DNA from: Streptomyces spororaveus
Lineage (GTDB): Bacteria; Actinomycetota; Actinomycetes; Streptomycetales; Streptomycetaceae
Direction: 5' to 3'
NCBI RefSeq assembly: GCF_016755875.1
Contig: NZ_BNED01000005.1
Span: 8,135,501 to 8,199,500, forward strand
Length of the DNA: 64,000 bases
Below, one piece after another: positions 9,523 to 17,657 of the stretch. The notes below the pieces were generated by a model that saw only the letters and a list, made by a program, of their open reading frames with translations, was not told the DNA's origin and did not search any database. Each line of letters starts with the position of its first letter. The stretch's first letter is position 1. Made by a program: the position numbers and the translations under genes.

Positions 9523-9837
9523 ATGACCAACCACTGCTGCGAGGTGATGAGCCGCCGCGTGAACGTGCGCTGTGACCAGCACGACGATCCCTTCGCCTGT
9601 CCGGACGCGCTGATCGACTTCAGTGCCAGGTTCCAGGAGTACGGGCTGATCGTCCACGACGGCGGCACGTCGAGCATCACCGTCGGGTTCTGCCCCTGGT
9701 GCGGACGGCACCTCCCCGACTCACAGCGGGACCGATGGTTCGACGAGCTCGAACGCCGTGGGATCGATCCGTCGGAGGACGAAGTCCCTGCCGAGTTCCA
9801 GGACGACCGCTGGCTCGCCGCCCTGCCGCGGGACTGA
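9523..9837 (+). CDS. Small Cys-rich protein, DUF6980-like
   Basis: A 104-residue soluble protein beginning MTNHCCEVM, with a central CPD and a CPWCG pair followed by LPDSQRDRWFDELE. The paired cysteines suggest a metal-binding knuckle. The pattern HCC...CPD...YGLIVHDGG...CPWCG...LP.S.RDRWFDEL resembles the uncharacterised DUF6980 family as I recall it. No function is known to me. It stands alone, 95 bases after the protease gene. Confidence 0.75.
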   Translation: MTNHCCEVMSRRVNVRCDQHDDPFACPDALIDFSARFQEYGLIVHDGGTSSITVGFCPWCGRHLPDSQRDRWFDELERRGIDPSEDEVPAEFQDDRWLAALPRD

Positions 9838-9943
9838 CCAACCGACAGCCCCTCAAGTCACTTCCGACACACGCCCGAGGACAGTGCCGAAGCCAACCGA
9901 AAACAGCTTTACCTCGGCGGCATGTCAGCGCACCATCTCGAAC

Positions 9944-10741
9944 ATGCGAGCCACATCACCGGGCACACCGACGGCGCGACCGGACGAGCCCCCGATTCAG
10001 CGCGTCAACGCCTTCCTGTCGGACTTCGCCCGCCGCCAGGCCGCGCACACCGCGGCCGTTCCGGGCGGGTTCGCCGTGTACGACGACGCGTTCGCGCAGT
10101 CCCGGGCGAACAACCAGGTCCTCATCGACGCGGCCGTCGACCCCGAGGCGCTGCCCGCCCTCGCGGAGGAGGCCCTGGGGCATCTGCCGCACCGGCTGAT
10201 CTCCGTACTCGACGACGACACCGGCAAGGCGTGCGCGGAGCCGCTGATCCGGGCCGGGTACACCCACTCCACCTACCTGGTCATGCTGCACACCGGACCG
10301 GTGCCGGACGCCGGACCCGCGCAGGAGGTGGACCTCGACGCGCTGCGCGGGCCGCTGGCCCGGCGCTGGCGGGGCTTCCTCCCGGACGCCGACGACGAGG
10401 TCGTGCGCCAGCTCGTCGACCGGCGCGAGGCCCGTCGGCGCGGGGCGGACATCGTACGGTTCGTCGGCGCCCGCGCCGGGACGGGCGAAGTCGCCTCATG
10501 GGCCGACCTCTACGTCGACCCGGCGACCGGCACGGCCCAGATCGAGGACCTGATCACCTCGGAGGCCCACCTCGGACGCGGCTACGCCGACGCCGTCCTG
10601 GCGGGCGCCCTGCACCTGGCCGCCGCCCACGGCAGCGACTTCCGCTTCCTGACGGCCGATGCCGCGGACTGGCCGCGCCACTGGTACGAGCGCCGGGGCT
10701 TCGCCGTCATCGGCCACTCGCACGCCTTCGAACGCGGCTGA
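9944..10741 (+). CDS. GNAT-family N-acetyltransferase
   Basis: A 265-residue protein whose C-terminal half shows the GNAT fold: WADLYVDPATGTAQIEDL, then HLGRGYADAVL as the acetyl-CoA pyrophosphate-binding loop (Q/RxxGxG/A), and WPRHWYERRGFAVIG near the end. The N-terminal half is a divergent second GNAT-like domain. The substrate is unknown. The ATG at 9944 starts just after poorly coding sequence. It converges on the arylamine N-acetyltransferase gene with a 55-base gap. Confidence 0.82.
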   Translation: MRATSPGTPTARPDEPPIQRVNAFLSDFARRQAAHTAAVPGGFAVYDDAFAQSRANNQVLIDAAVDPEALPALAEEALGHLPHRLISVLDDDTGKACAEPLIRAGYTHSTYLVMLHTGPVPDAGPAQEVDLDALRGPLARRWRGFLPDADDEVVRQLVDRREARRRGADIVRFVGARAGTGEVASWADLYVDPATGTAQIEDLITSEAHLGRGYADAVLAGALHLAAAHGSDFRFLTADAADWPRHWYERRGFAVIGHSHAFERG

Positions 10742-10796
10742 CGCCGCCCGCGTCCCGTACGCACCGTCAGCCCCGTGCACTGCCCGTGCCCTGCCG

Positions 10797-11597
10797 TCAT
10801 GGGCGGGGGTGGAGGGGAACCGGGACGCGGGGCAGGTCGATGCCGAAGTGGGTGCGGTACGCCGCCAGGACCGCGGCGTCGTCGGCCAGGGTCCGCGCGG
10901 TCCGTTCCCCGTCGGCCGTCACCGTCAGCACCCGGTCGCTGAGGGTGATCCGGCCCGTCTCCGTCAGCAGCGAGCACACCGGCTTGCGGGTGAAACCGGA
11001 CGCGGGCGAGGTGCTGTGCCACCACGCGCCGGTCACGAAGTCGGACAGCACCCGGGGGCGGGTCTCCAGCCGGTACCGGGGCACGCCGTCCTTAAGGACG
11101 TCGAGGTCCCCCTCCGGGCCACCGGCCGGCCCGATCCGGAACACCCCGCCCGGGTCGGACTGCTCGCCCGGCTCGTCGAAGTCCAGCGGGAAGTGGCTGT
11201 GGTCGCCGAAGCCCACGTCCACCAGCCAGGGGCGGCCATCCTCGCACTCCACGCGCAGCGCCAGGTGATCGTAGGGAACGCCCTGCCCGCCGTCCGGCGA
11301 GTGCACCCGGGCCTGCAGGAGCTCCACCCGGTAGCCGAGGGAGCGCAACAGCAGCGCGAACGCGCCGTTCAGCTCGTAACAGAACCCGCCGCGGCCACCG
11401 AGCAGCAGCTTGTCGAGGAGCGCCTCCCCGTCCAGCACGATCTCCTGGCCCAGGTGGATGGACAGGCTCTCGAAGGGGACGGTCCGCAGGTGCCGCAGGT
11501 GCAGGTCGCGCAGGGCCGCCAGACTCGCCGACCCGGGCCGCTCCGCCCCGATCCGCCGCAGGTACGCGTCAACCCGTGACGCCGAAAACTCTTCCAT
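10797..11597 (-). CDS. nat: Arylamine N-acetyltransferase
   Basis: This enzyme transfers acetyl from acetyl-CoA to arylamines, hydrazines and arylhydroxylamines. The 266-residue product has the usual family length and the Cys-His-Asp triad: Cys73 in GRGGFCYELN, His111 in YDHLALRV and Asp127 in LVDVGFGD. The N-terminal segment VPFESLSIHLG is also characteristic. I chose the ATG at 11597; an in-frame start 12 codons upstream adds only low-complexity residues. In Streptomyces such enzymes act in xenobiotic detoxification, and homologues close ansamycin rings, but no such cluster is near. Confidence 0.93.
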   Translation of the reverse strand: MEEFSASRVDAYLRRIGAERPGSASLAALRDLHLRHLRTVPFESLSIHLGQEIVLDGEALLDKLLLGGRGGFCYELNGAFALLLRSLGYRVELLQARVHSPDGGQGVPYDHLALRVECEDGRPWLVDVGFGDHSHFPLDFDEPGEQSDPGGVFRIGPAGGPEGDLDVLKDGVPRYRLETRPRVLSDFVTGAWWHSTSPASGFTRKPVCSLLTETGRITLSDRVLTVTADGERTARTLADDAAVLAAYRTHFGIDLPRVPVPLHPRP

Positions 11598-11765
11598 CCC
11601 GGCAGTCTCGCAACCGGCCCCCGGCCCCGCCATACACAGTTGGACCTAGGCCGTCTCTTTCGTGCCGGGCCCCGGCCCCGCCCCGTGCCTCCCTAAATCG
11701 TTGGCGCGCGCCGGGCGGCAGCGCAATGATTCGGGTCGTCCAGGACGCCCAGTGGGGGAGCTGTC

Positions 11766-13307
11766 ATGAGCGTTGACGCATCCGGGGTCCCCGGCTCGCG
11801 GCCGGAGGTCCGAGTGGCGGGCGGGGTGCTGCGCGGCGCCCGGGAGGAGGGCGTGGCGGTCTTCCGCGGCATCCCCTTCGCCGAGCCGCCCGTAGGCCCG
11901 CTGCGTTTCGCCCCGCCGAGGCCCGTACGGGGATGGGACGGGGTGCGGCCGGCGGTGTCGTACGGCCCGCCGCCCCCACAGGGCGCCCATTTCGGCATGG
12001 ACGCGCTGGCCCGGGACGCGGCGGGCGACGACTGGCTCACGGCCAACGTCTGGGCGCCCGAGCCGGACCCGCGCGCGGGGCTGCCGGTGATGGTGTGGAT
12101 CCAGGGCGGCGCCTACACGATCGGCATGTCGGGCCTGTCCGAGTACGACGGAGGCCGCCTGGCGCGTGACGGCGGCGTCGTCGTGGTGACGTTCAACTAC
12201 CGCGTCGGCCTGGAAGGGTTCGGGCAGATCGAGGGCGCGCCCGCCAACCGGGGCCTGCTGGACCAGGTCGCCGCCCTGGAGTGGGTGCGCGACAACATCC
12301 GGGCCTTCGGCGGTGACCCGGGCCGCGTCACCGTCTTCGGCCAGTCGGCGGGAGCCGGATCGGTCGCCGCCCTGCTGGCGATGCCGCGGGCGGCCGGCCT
12401 CTTCGGCCGGGCCGTGGCGCAGAGCGTGCCGGGCACCTTCTTCACGCCGGATCTCGCCGCCGACATCGCCGCCGCCTGCGCCGCCGAACTGGGTCTGCGG
12501 CCCACCGTGGCCGACCTCTCCGCAGTGGATCCCGCCCGGCTGTCCGCCGCAGGGGACGCGGTCGCCACCAAGATGGTCCAGTGGGCCGATCGCTGGGGCG
12601 CGGCCGCGCACCGGGCGATCCCGTTCTCGCCGGTCGTCGACGGCGAGACCCTGCCCGTCACGCCGTGGGAGGCCCTGGCCGACGGCGCCGCCCGGGCCGT
12701 CGAACTCCTCGTCGGCCACACCCGCGACGAGACGCGGCTGCTCACCGCGCTCGACGGACTGCTCGGCCAGGTCACCCCGGCGCGGGCCGAGACCGCCCTG
12801 CACGTCTTCGGACCGGGTCAGGACGCCGCACACCGCTACCACGAGGCCTATCCGACCGCGGGCCCCGACGAGCTCTACGAACTCGTCGGCTCCGACTGGC
12901 TGTTCCGCATGCCGTCCCTCCACCTCGCCGAGGCCCAGACCGCCGGGGGCGGCCGTGCCCACGCCTACGAGCTGACCTGGCCCGCCCCGGGCATGGGCGG
13001 AGTCCTCGGTGCCTGCCACGGCCTCGACGTGCCGCTGGTCTTCGGCAACCTGGATCGCGGTCAACCCGCCGTGCTCATCGGCGAGAGCCCGTTCCCGGAG
13101 GCGGAGGAGCTGTCCGCACGCATGCGGGGCGCGTGGACGGAGTTCGCCGCCCACGGCGACCCCGGCTGGCCCGCCTACGACACCGGGCAGCGCCTCGTAC
13201 AGCTCTTCGGCACCCGCACGACCCTCACCGCCTACCCGGAGGAGGCCTCCCGCCGGATCTGGCAGGACCACACCTTCCCCGCCCTGCCGCTGCTCGACAC
13301 ACCTTAG
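11766..13307 (+). CDS. Type B carboxylesterase
   Basis: A 513-residue alpha/beta hydrolase of the carboxylesterase/para-nitrobenzyl esterase family. The nucleophile Ser194 lies in FGQSAGAGS (Gln in place of the more common Glu), the oxyanion loop is IQGGAY (112-117), and the likely catalytic His is in LGACHGLDVPLVFGN. There is no signal peptide, so it is probably cytoplasmic. The ribosome site GGGGAG precedes the ATG. The stop codon TAG is formed exactly at the boundary with the inserted repeat element: its TA belongs to the target site and its G is the first base of the terminal repeat. Confidence 0.92.
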   Translation: MSVDASGVPGSRPEVRVAGGVLRGAREEGVAVFRGIPFAEPPVGPLRFAPPRPVRGWDGVRPAVSYGPPPPQGAHFGMDALARDAAGDDWLTANVWAPEPDPRAGLPVMVWIQGGAYTIGMSGLSEYDGGRLARDGGVVVVTFNYRVGLEGFGQIEGAPANRGLLDQVAALEWVRDNIRAFGGDPGRVTVFGQSAGAGSVAALLAMPRAAGLFGRAVAQSVPGTFFTPDLAADIAAACAAELGLRPTVADLSAVDPARLSAAGDAVATKMVQWADRWGAAAHRAIPFSPVVDGETLPVTPWEALADGAARAVELLVGHTRDETRLLTALDGLLGQVTPARAETALHVFGPGQDAAHRYHEAYPTAGPDELYELVGSDWLFRMPSLHLAEAQTAGGGRAHAYELTWPAPGMGGVLGACHGLDVPLVFGNLDRGQPAVLIGESPFPEAEELSARMRGAWTEFAAHGDPGWPAYDTGQRLVQLFGTRTTLTAYPEEASRRIWQDHTFPALPLLDTP

Positions 13308-13481
13308 GCCGTGTCCGCAAAGTCCCGCCTGCCCCGCGACGCCTGGCACCGCACCTCGCTGCGTTGTCGGGCACGTCCGAGTACGTCCAGTACACGGACG
13401 GCCCTCCGCCTTGCGATGCACGGCGCCAGACGCCGCGTGGCCCGCCCTTCGGGCGGCCGGCGCTACTGTGCGGACACGGCC
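13307..13481. repeat. 175-bp MITE-like element with 17-bp terminal inverted repeats
   Basis: GGCCGTGTCCGCAAAGT at 13307-13323 is matched in inverted orientation at 13465-13481 with one mismatch (GGCCGTGTCCGCACAGT). There is no coding potential between them. The inside contains the GTACGTCCAGTAC-type motif that I associate with dispersed short repeats near Streptomyces insertion sequences. The outer end of the larger IS remnant carries the same terminal motif, so the element was probably mobilised by the same transposase. Confidence 0.7.
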
Positions 13482-13521
13482 CAGTCCGATTCCTGAGGAT
13501 CATCCGATCGTTGGTTGACGT

Positions 13522-13860
13522 GTGTCGTTGACCGACGCCCAGTGGGCCCGCATCGAGCCGTTACTGCAGGATCGGACGCCGAAGCGGGGTGGGCGGTGGC
13601 GGGATCACCGTCAGGTGCTTGACGCGATCGCGATCAAGTACCGCACCGGGACGCCGTGGATGGACCTGCCCGGGCACTTCGGGTCATGGAAGGGCGTCCA
13701 CAACCGGCTTCGGGCTGGGCCGCCGACGGCACCTGGGCGAAGGGTGTTCACGGCTCTGCTCGCCCAGGCCGACGCCGAAGACGGCCTGGACTGGGTCGTC
13801 GCGGTCGATTCCACGATCGTGCGAGCACATCAGCACGCTGCCGGGGCCCGTCAAAGGGGG
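13522..13860 (+). pseudogene. Truncated IS5-family transposase
   Basis: From the GTG at 13522 the frame encodes LTDAQWARIEPLLQ, GGRWRDHRQVLDAIAIKYR, TGTPWMDLP and VVAVDSTIVRAHQHAAGARQ, the N-terminal domain of an IS5-group transposase that includes the first catalytic Asp region (DST). Similarity stops after about 112 codons. Full-length relatives are about 270 residues, so most of the catalytic domain is missing. The frame then runs on into the neighbouring gene's antisense strand, which is meaningless. Confidence 0.82.
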
Positions 13861-13899
13861 CCCCGGCCGACGGCCGTTGCCGGCCATTGCGGACACGCC

Positions 13900-16485
13900 C
13901 TAGCCGCTCGCGGGATGGGGGGCGACGACGCAGTTGGACTTCGCGGACTCCAGGGTCCCGTTGACGGCGGTGACGCAGAACTCGTAGTTCCAGGTGCCGG
14001 GGAAGAGGTACGCGATGTCACGGTGCGTGGTGTCGACGATGAACTCGTCGGCGGAGGACTGGCTTCCGTTGTTGATGTTGCGGACCCAGACGCGGTATCC
14101 GGCCGCCTGCGGGGAACCCGACCAGGTGAGTTGCACCGTGGTGGCGTCGGTTGAGGTCACCTGGAGGCCGCCAGGCGCAGGCGGGCTTCCCGCCCCGATG
14201 GTGACGGCACGCCCTGCGCCCGGCAGGCCGCCGCCCGCGGCATTCCACGTCACGACGGAAACGGCGTAGTGGTGGCCGGGTGTGAGGCCGTCGATGTGGA
14301 CGGACTTGCCGGTGACCGAGGTGCTGTCGATGAAGGCCCCCGGGGTGTCCTTGTCGAAGGTGATCACCTGGTAGCGGTCGATGGTGTCGGTGTACGGGCC
14401 GGTGGGTGCGCCCCACACGACATCGACGCCGGTCGCCGTGGCCGTGGTGACGATGCCCACGGGCGGTGGAGCGGTTTTGGGATGTGCGGTGGCCCTGACG
14501 GTCGGCGACCAGTCCGACTTCACCCTGCCGCCGTTGTCGGTGCGGACCTGGTACTCCCACTCCATTCCGTCCTCGGTCCAGGTGGTGTCGAAGCGGTTCA
14601 CCGAGACAGGGAAGTCGGTCCAAGCGGTCACGCCGACCAGCCGGTAGCGGACTTGGTATCCGATGGCCCCGTAGACCGCGTCCCAGGTCACCTTGATGCC
14701 GCTGTCCTCGGAAGAGGCGACGACGTTGCCCGGCACGGGTGTCGCCCGGGCGGGCATGTCCGCTGGGACGGCCGGTACGGAGGTGCCCAGGTGGTAGCGG
14801 TCGTGCAGGGTCTTCTCGAAGGCGCGGGCGATCTGGTATTCGCCCAGCGCGTTCGGGTGCAGGCCGTCGTAACCGGCGGGGCATCCGTCCGGCTCGCAGG
14901 AGTACTCCCCGCGCCAGTCGACCAGCTCGACCGGGGACCGGCCGGTTTTCCACTGCGAGATCGCGTCGCTCAGCAGCAGGTTGTAGGTGTCGGTGTTGGC
15001 GATCAGGTCGTCCCGTCCGCCGATCCTGGTGCGCTGCGGGACGTTGGCCAGCGCGAACTTCAGGTCGGGATCGGCGGCGCGGGCCTCGTCGACCAGCGCC
15101 TTCATGCTCGCCAGCGTGCCGTTCGCATCGCTGACGAACCAGCCCATGTCGTTGAACCCGAGCCCGACCAGCAGCAGGTCCGGCTTGAACTTCTTGACCT
15201 GCTCACGGATCAGGGTCTTGTCCTGGGCCGCCTGCCTTCCCCACACGGCGAAATGGTCACTGTCGAACTCCTCCGCGCCCTTGGCGTACCCGCCGGACGT
15301 CCGTGGCGGTCCCGTGACCGGTTGCTGCTTGCCCTGGAGCGGGGGAGGCTGCGGTGCCGACGCGGCCTCGGGCGGCATGGTTCCCGTGTACGGCCCCACG
15401 AAGTCCACCGATACGTCCTGGTCCCTGAACCACTGCCACAGCCGGTATCGCCAGGTCCAGTCGCCCTCATGGCCCTGCGTCATCGAATCGCCCACCACCA
15501 TCACCTTGAGCGGATCGGTGGGCCGCGGCGGTTCCGGTGGCTCGACGGGCGGGTTGGGGTCGCCCGGTGCGTTCTCGTCGCGGCTGTAGTCGAACGGGAA
15601 CATCGGGTTCTTGATCTCGCTACAGGTCGTGCCGCCTTGCGAGTTGGACTTGCATTCGGTCGTCACGTAGAAGGGCATGGCGCCTTTGAGATCGCCCGGG
15701 TGGCTCGAGTCCTTGATGGCGATCGTGGCGTGGTCGAAATCGTGGGCGAAGAGCTTGTCGCGCAGCCCGCGCGGGAAACCGTTGTACGACACCAGAGGCG
15801 AGCGTATCCACCGGTGGTAGTGGTTCTCCGGCGGCTCGTCGCCTGATGACGCGAAGCGGAAGTTGTGCGTGGAGGCGCCGTCCTTGTGATAGACGAGCTT
15901 GGGGTGGGTACCGTCCCACAGGACGTCGCCAGCCGCTTTGATCTCGTAGTTGCCGTGCTGGGACGCGGAGACCCATTTCGCCTGGTCGTTCTGGACCCAG
16001 ACGGCGATGTGCTCCCAGTCGTGGACGTGGCCGCCGGCGTCCTGCCAGAGCTCGGTCGCCACGTCTTTCTCGAAGTAGTAGTCGTAGAGGTAGACACACC
16101 AGCCGGAATTGCACCGCTGACGTGCATAGGCGTTGCTGTTGTCCAGGTCGGACTGGTCACGGCAATGCGCCGAAGCGGTCGTGCCGTTGTGGTCGAGGCC
16201 CTGAGCGATGGTCCCGTCGGGCCCGATCGCCGGAACGCTGTAGCAACCGTCCGTGTCGTAATCCAGGGCAGGCTGCCATTTCGCATCGTTGGCGGTGGCG
16301 TTCTGTGGCAGTGCCCGCGGCGGGTCGGGTTCGGCCGCGCTCGCCTGCGAAGGCGCGGCCAGCAGGCCGCACACGACCAGGACGATCGTGAGACCGGCGG
16401 CGATCAGACCGCTGGGACGACGGTTGCCGCCCAGGGGGAAGGGCCGTAACCAGGAGGTTCTCAGAACATGGGGAAGGCCGGACAT
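13900..16485 (-). CDS. Secreted NLP (NPP1)-SGNH hydrolase-3xFN3 protein
   Basis: An 861-residue exported multidomain protein. Residues 1-50 carry a Sec signal ending near ASAAEP. Residues about 55-300 form a necrosis/ethylene-inducing (NPP1/NLP) domain, with GHVHDWEHIAVW at 152-163 matching the family GHRHDWE signature. A Pro-rich linker leads to an SGNH/GDSL esterase domain (GDSMTQG at 332-338, GLGFNDMG, and DGLHPNALGEY with the Asp/His pair). Three fibronectin-III domains fill the C-terminus. NLP proteins damage plant membranes in many pathogens; here the Arg of the signature is Val, so toxicity is uncertain. ATG 16485 has GAGAGGA upstream. The stop codon abuts the IS remnant. Confidence 0.88.
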   Translation of the reverse strand: MSGLPHVLRTSWLRPFPLGGNRRPSGLIAAGLTIVLVVCGLLAAPSQASAAEPDPPRALPQNATANDAKWQPALDYDTDGCYSVPAIGPDGTIAQGLDHNGTTASAHCRDQSDLDNSNAYARQRCNSGWCVYLYDYYFEKDVATELWQDAGGHVHDWEHIAVWVQNDQAKWVSASQHGNYEIKAAGDVLWDGTHPKLVYHKDGASTHNFRFASSGDEPPENHYHRWIRSPLVSYNGFPRGLRDKLFAHDFDHATIAIKDSSHPGDLKGAMPFYVTTECKSNSQGGTTCSEIKNPMFPFDYSRDENAPGDPNPPVEPPEPPRPTDPLKVMVVGDSMTQGHEGDWTWRYRLWQWFRDQDVSVDFVGPYTGTMPPEAASAPQPPPLQGKQQPVTGPPRTSGGYAKGAEEFDSDHFAVWGRQAAQDKTLIREQVKKFKPDLLLVGLGFNDMGWFVSDANGTLASMKALVDEARAADPDLKFALANVPQRTRIGGRDDLIANTDTYNLLLSDAISQWKTGRSPVELVDWRGEYSCEPDGCPAGYDGLHPNALGEYQIARAFEKTLHDRYHLGTSVPAVPADMPARATPVPGNVVASSEDSGIKVTWDAVYGAIGYQVRYRLVGVTAWTDFPVSVNRFDTTWTEDGMEWEYQVRTDNGGRVKSDWSPTVRATAHPKTAPPPVGIVTTATATGVDVVWGAPTGPYTDTIDRYQVITFDKDTPGAFIDSTSVTGKSVHIDGLTPGHHYAVSVVTWNAAGGGLPGAGRAVTIGAGSPPAPGGLQVTSTDATTVQLTWSGSPQAAGYRVWVRNINNGSQSSADEFIVDTTHRDIAYLFPGTWNYEFCVTAVNGTLESAKSNCVVAPHPASG

Positions 16486-16644
16486 CAAGTGACGTCCTCT
16501 CGTGGAGGCGGATTGGTTTCCTGCCCGCGCGGCACGGCCGAGCGCGCCGCGCATCATCGGCGGGGTTGCGGGACCAGGGGGGATCGCAAGCGGTCGCTGC
16601 GGGGTCTCACCGTGCGATTCCCGCGCGCCCGCCGCTCCGAAGCC

Positions 16645-17577
16645 TCAGACCGGTGCGCCGGTGTCGTAGAAGGCGCGGGCGGCGAGGCCGATCCATTCGG
16701 GGCGTTCCCAGGACGGCCAGCGGGTACGGGCGTTCTCGTCGACGGTGGCGGCCGTCTCGTCGGCGGTGGCGCCGCGCTTGCGCAGCCGCAGGGCCTCGTC
16801 GCGGACGTAGACGAGGTAGTCGCGGACGTCGTGGATGAGCGAGGCGTCGGTGACCTCGCCGTGGCCGGGAACGACGGTCTGCGGGGCGAGTGCGGCGAGC
16901 CGGTCGAGCACGCCGATCCAGCCTTCGCCGTCCACATCGGTGTCGTGGGGCGGGAAGTACGGGGCGATCGGGAAGATACGGGTCTCCAGCAGATCGCCGG
17001 CGAACAGCACCCGGCCGTCCACCAGGACGATCTGGTCGGACCGAGTGTGCGCGGGACCGACCTCGCGCAGCAGCACGGTACGGCCGCCGAGGTCGATCTC
17101 TGCCTCGCCCTCGTAGACCAGATCGGGGTCGACCAGTTCGGCTCCTTCGAGTTCGGCGGCGACTGCGGGGCTCAGGCCCTTGAACATGTCGAGGTAGCCG
17201 GCCCCCTTGCGCCGAAGTTCGGCGCGCTGACCGCGGTTGTAGACGATCGTGGCGGCGCCCTTGAACGCCTGCGCGCCGAAGCCGTGCTCAGGATGGAAGT
17301 GGGTGAGGGTCAAGTACAGGTGGCGGCCGCCGGCCAGGCGCCGGGCCTGCTCCAGCACCAGTGCACCGTTGCGGGGGCCGAGGCCGGTGTCGATGACCAG
17401 CGCGGCCTTCTCCCCGAGGACGATGCCGACGTTGGGGACCAACTCGACGCGCTGGTCCGGGATGACGAAAACGCCCTCGGACACTTCGACGGGAGGTCCC
17501 GTCACGACGGGCGGGGGGCTGCGCAGGACATCCGGCGCGCCGTCGGAAGTGAGGGGCGCGGGGTCGGTGGCGCACAT
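16645..17577 (-). CDS. MBL-fold metallo-hydrolase
   Basis: A 310-residue metallo-beta-lactamase-fold enzyme. The metal motif reads THFHPEHG (HxHxEH rather than HxHxDH), with later ligands in VGPAHTRSD, FAGDLLE and VPGHGEV. The N-terminal VELVPNVGIVLGEKAALVIDTG is typical of the fold. The substrate is unknown. It is divergently transcribed from a TetR regulator, and two palindromic sites lie in the 80-base gap, so it is very likely the regulator's target. The fold also occurs in quorum-quenching lactonases and alkylsulfatases, but I cannot choose between them. Confidence 0.87.
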   Translation of the reverse strand: MCATDPAPLTSDGAPDVLRSPPPVVTGPPVEVSEGVFVIPDQRVELVPNVGIVLGEKAALVIDTGLGPRNGALVLEQARRLAGGRHLYLTLTHFHPEHGFGAQAFKGAATIVYNRGQRAELRRKGAGYLDMFKGLSPAVAAELEGAELVDPDLVYEGEAEIDLGGRTVLLREVGPAHTRSDQIVLVDGRVLFAGDLLETRIFPIAPYFPPHDTDVDGEGWIGVLDRLAALAPQTVVPGHGEVTDASLIHDVRDYLVYVRDEALRLRKRGATADETAATVDENARTRWPSWERPEWIGLAARAFYDTGAPV

Positions 17578-17590
17578 GACACAACTCCGA

Positions 17591-17609
17591 ATCTGAGCAA
17601 TGTTGAGAT
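17591..17609. promoter_or_regulatory. TetR operator, copy 1
   Basis: The 19-bp imperfect palindrome ATCTGAGCAATGTTGAGAT lies just upstream of the MBL gene. It shares ATCTGAGCA and GTT.AGAT with a second copy 42 bp away in the same divergent gap. The pairing implies autoregulation plus control of the MBL gene by the TetR protein at 17658. The function is inferred. Confidence 0.6.
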
Positions 17610-17632
17610 CTTGGCCGCGACTGTAACACCCG

Positions 17633-17651
17633 ATCTGAGCAGAGTTAAGAT
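17633..17651. promoter_or_regulatory. TetR operator, copy 2
   Basis: ATCTGAGCAGAGTTAAGAT is the second copy of the palindrome and ends only six bases before the TetR start codon. Its spacing from copy 1 (42 bp, about four helical turns) would place two dimers on the same DNA face. Confidence 0.6.
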
Positions 17652-17657
17652 GAAGTC

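Larger units (their letters stand above)
13307..13900. mobile_element. Decayed IS5-type insertion flanked by TA
   Basis: The stretch begins GGCCGTGTCCGCAA (13307) and ends with the inverted counterpart (reverse complement GGGCGTGTCCGCAATGG, ending at 13900). It is flanked by TA on both sides (13305-13306 and 13901-13902), as expected for a TA target duplication. It contains a 175-bp MITE-like repeat followed by the 5' part of an IS5-family transposase gene that stops well short of full length. The element lies precisely between two convergent genes and supplies the last base of both stop codons. Too short to be active. Confidence 0.75.

Noticed and set aside
11640..11700. CCTAGGCCGTCTC resembling an IS end near 11645
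   Set aside because: It has the TAGGCCGT motif but no inverted partner, no transposase and no match to the GGATCATCCGATCG internal end.
13861..13900. ADGRCRPL-like reading near the IS right end as a retained piece of transposase
   Set aside because: It is in a different frame from the transposase start and only eight residues long, so coincidence cannot be excluded.
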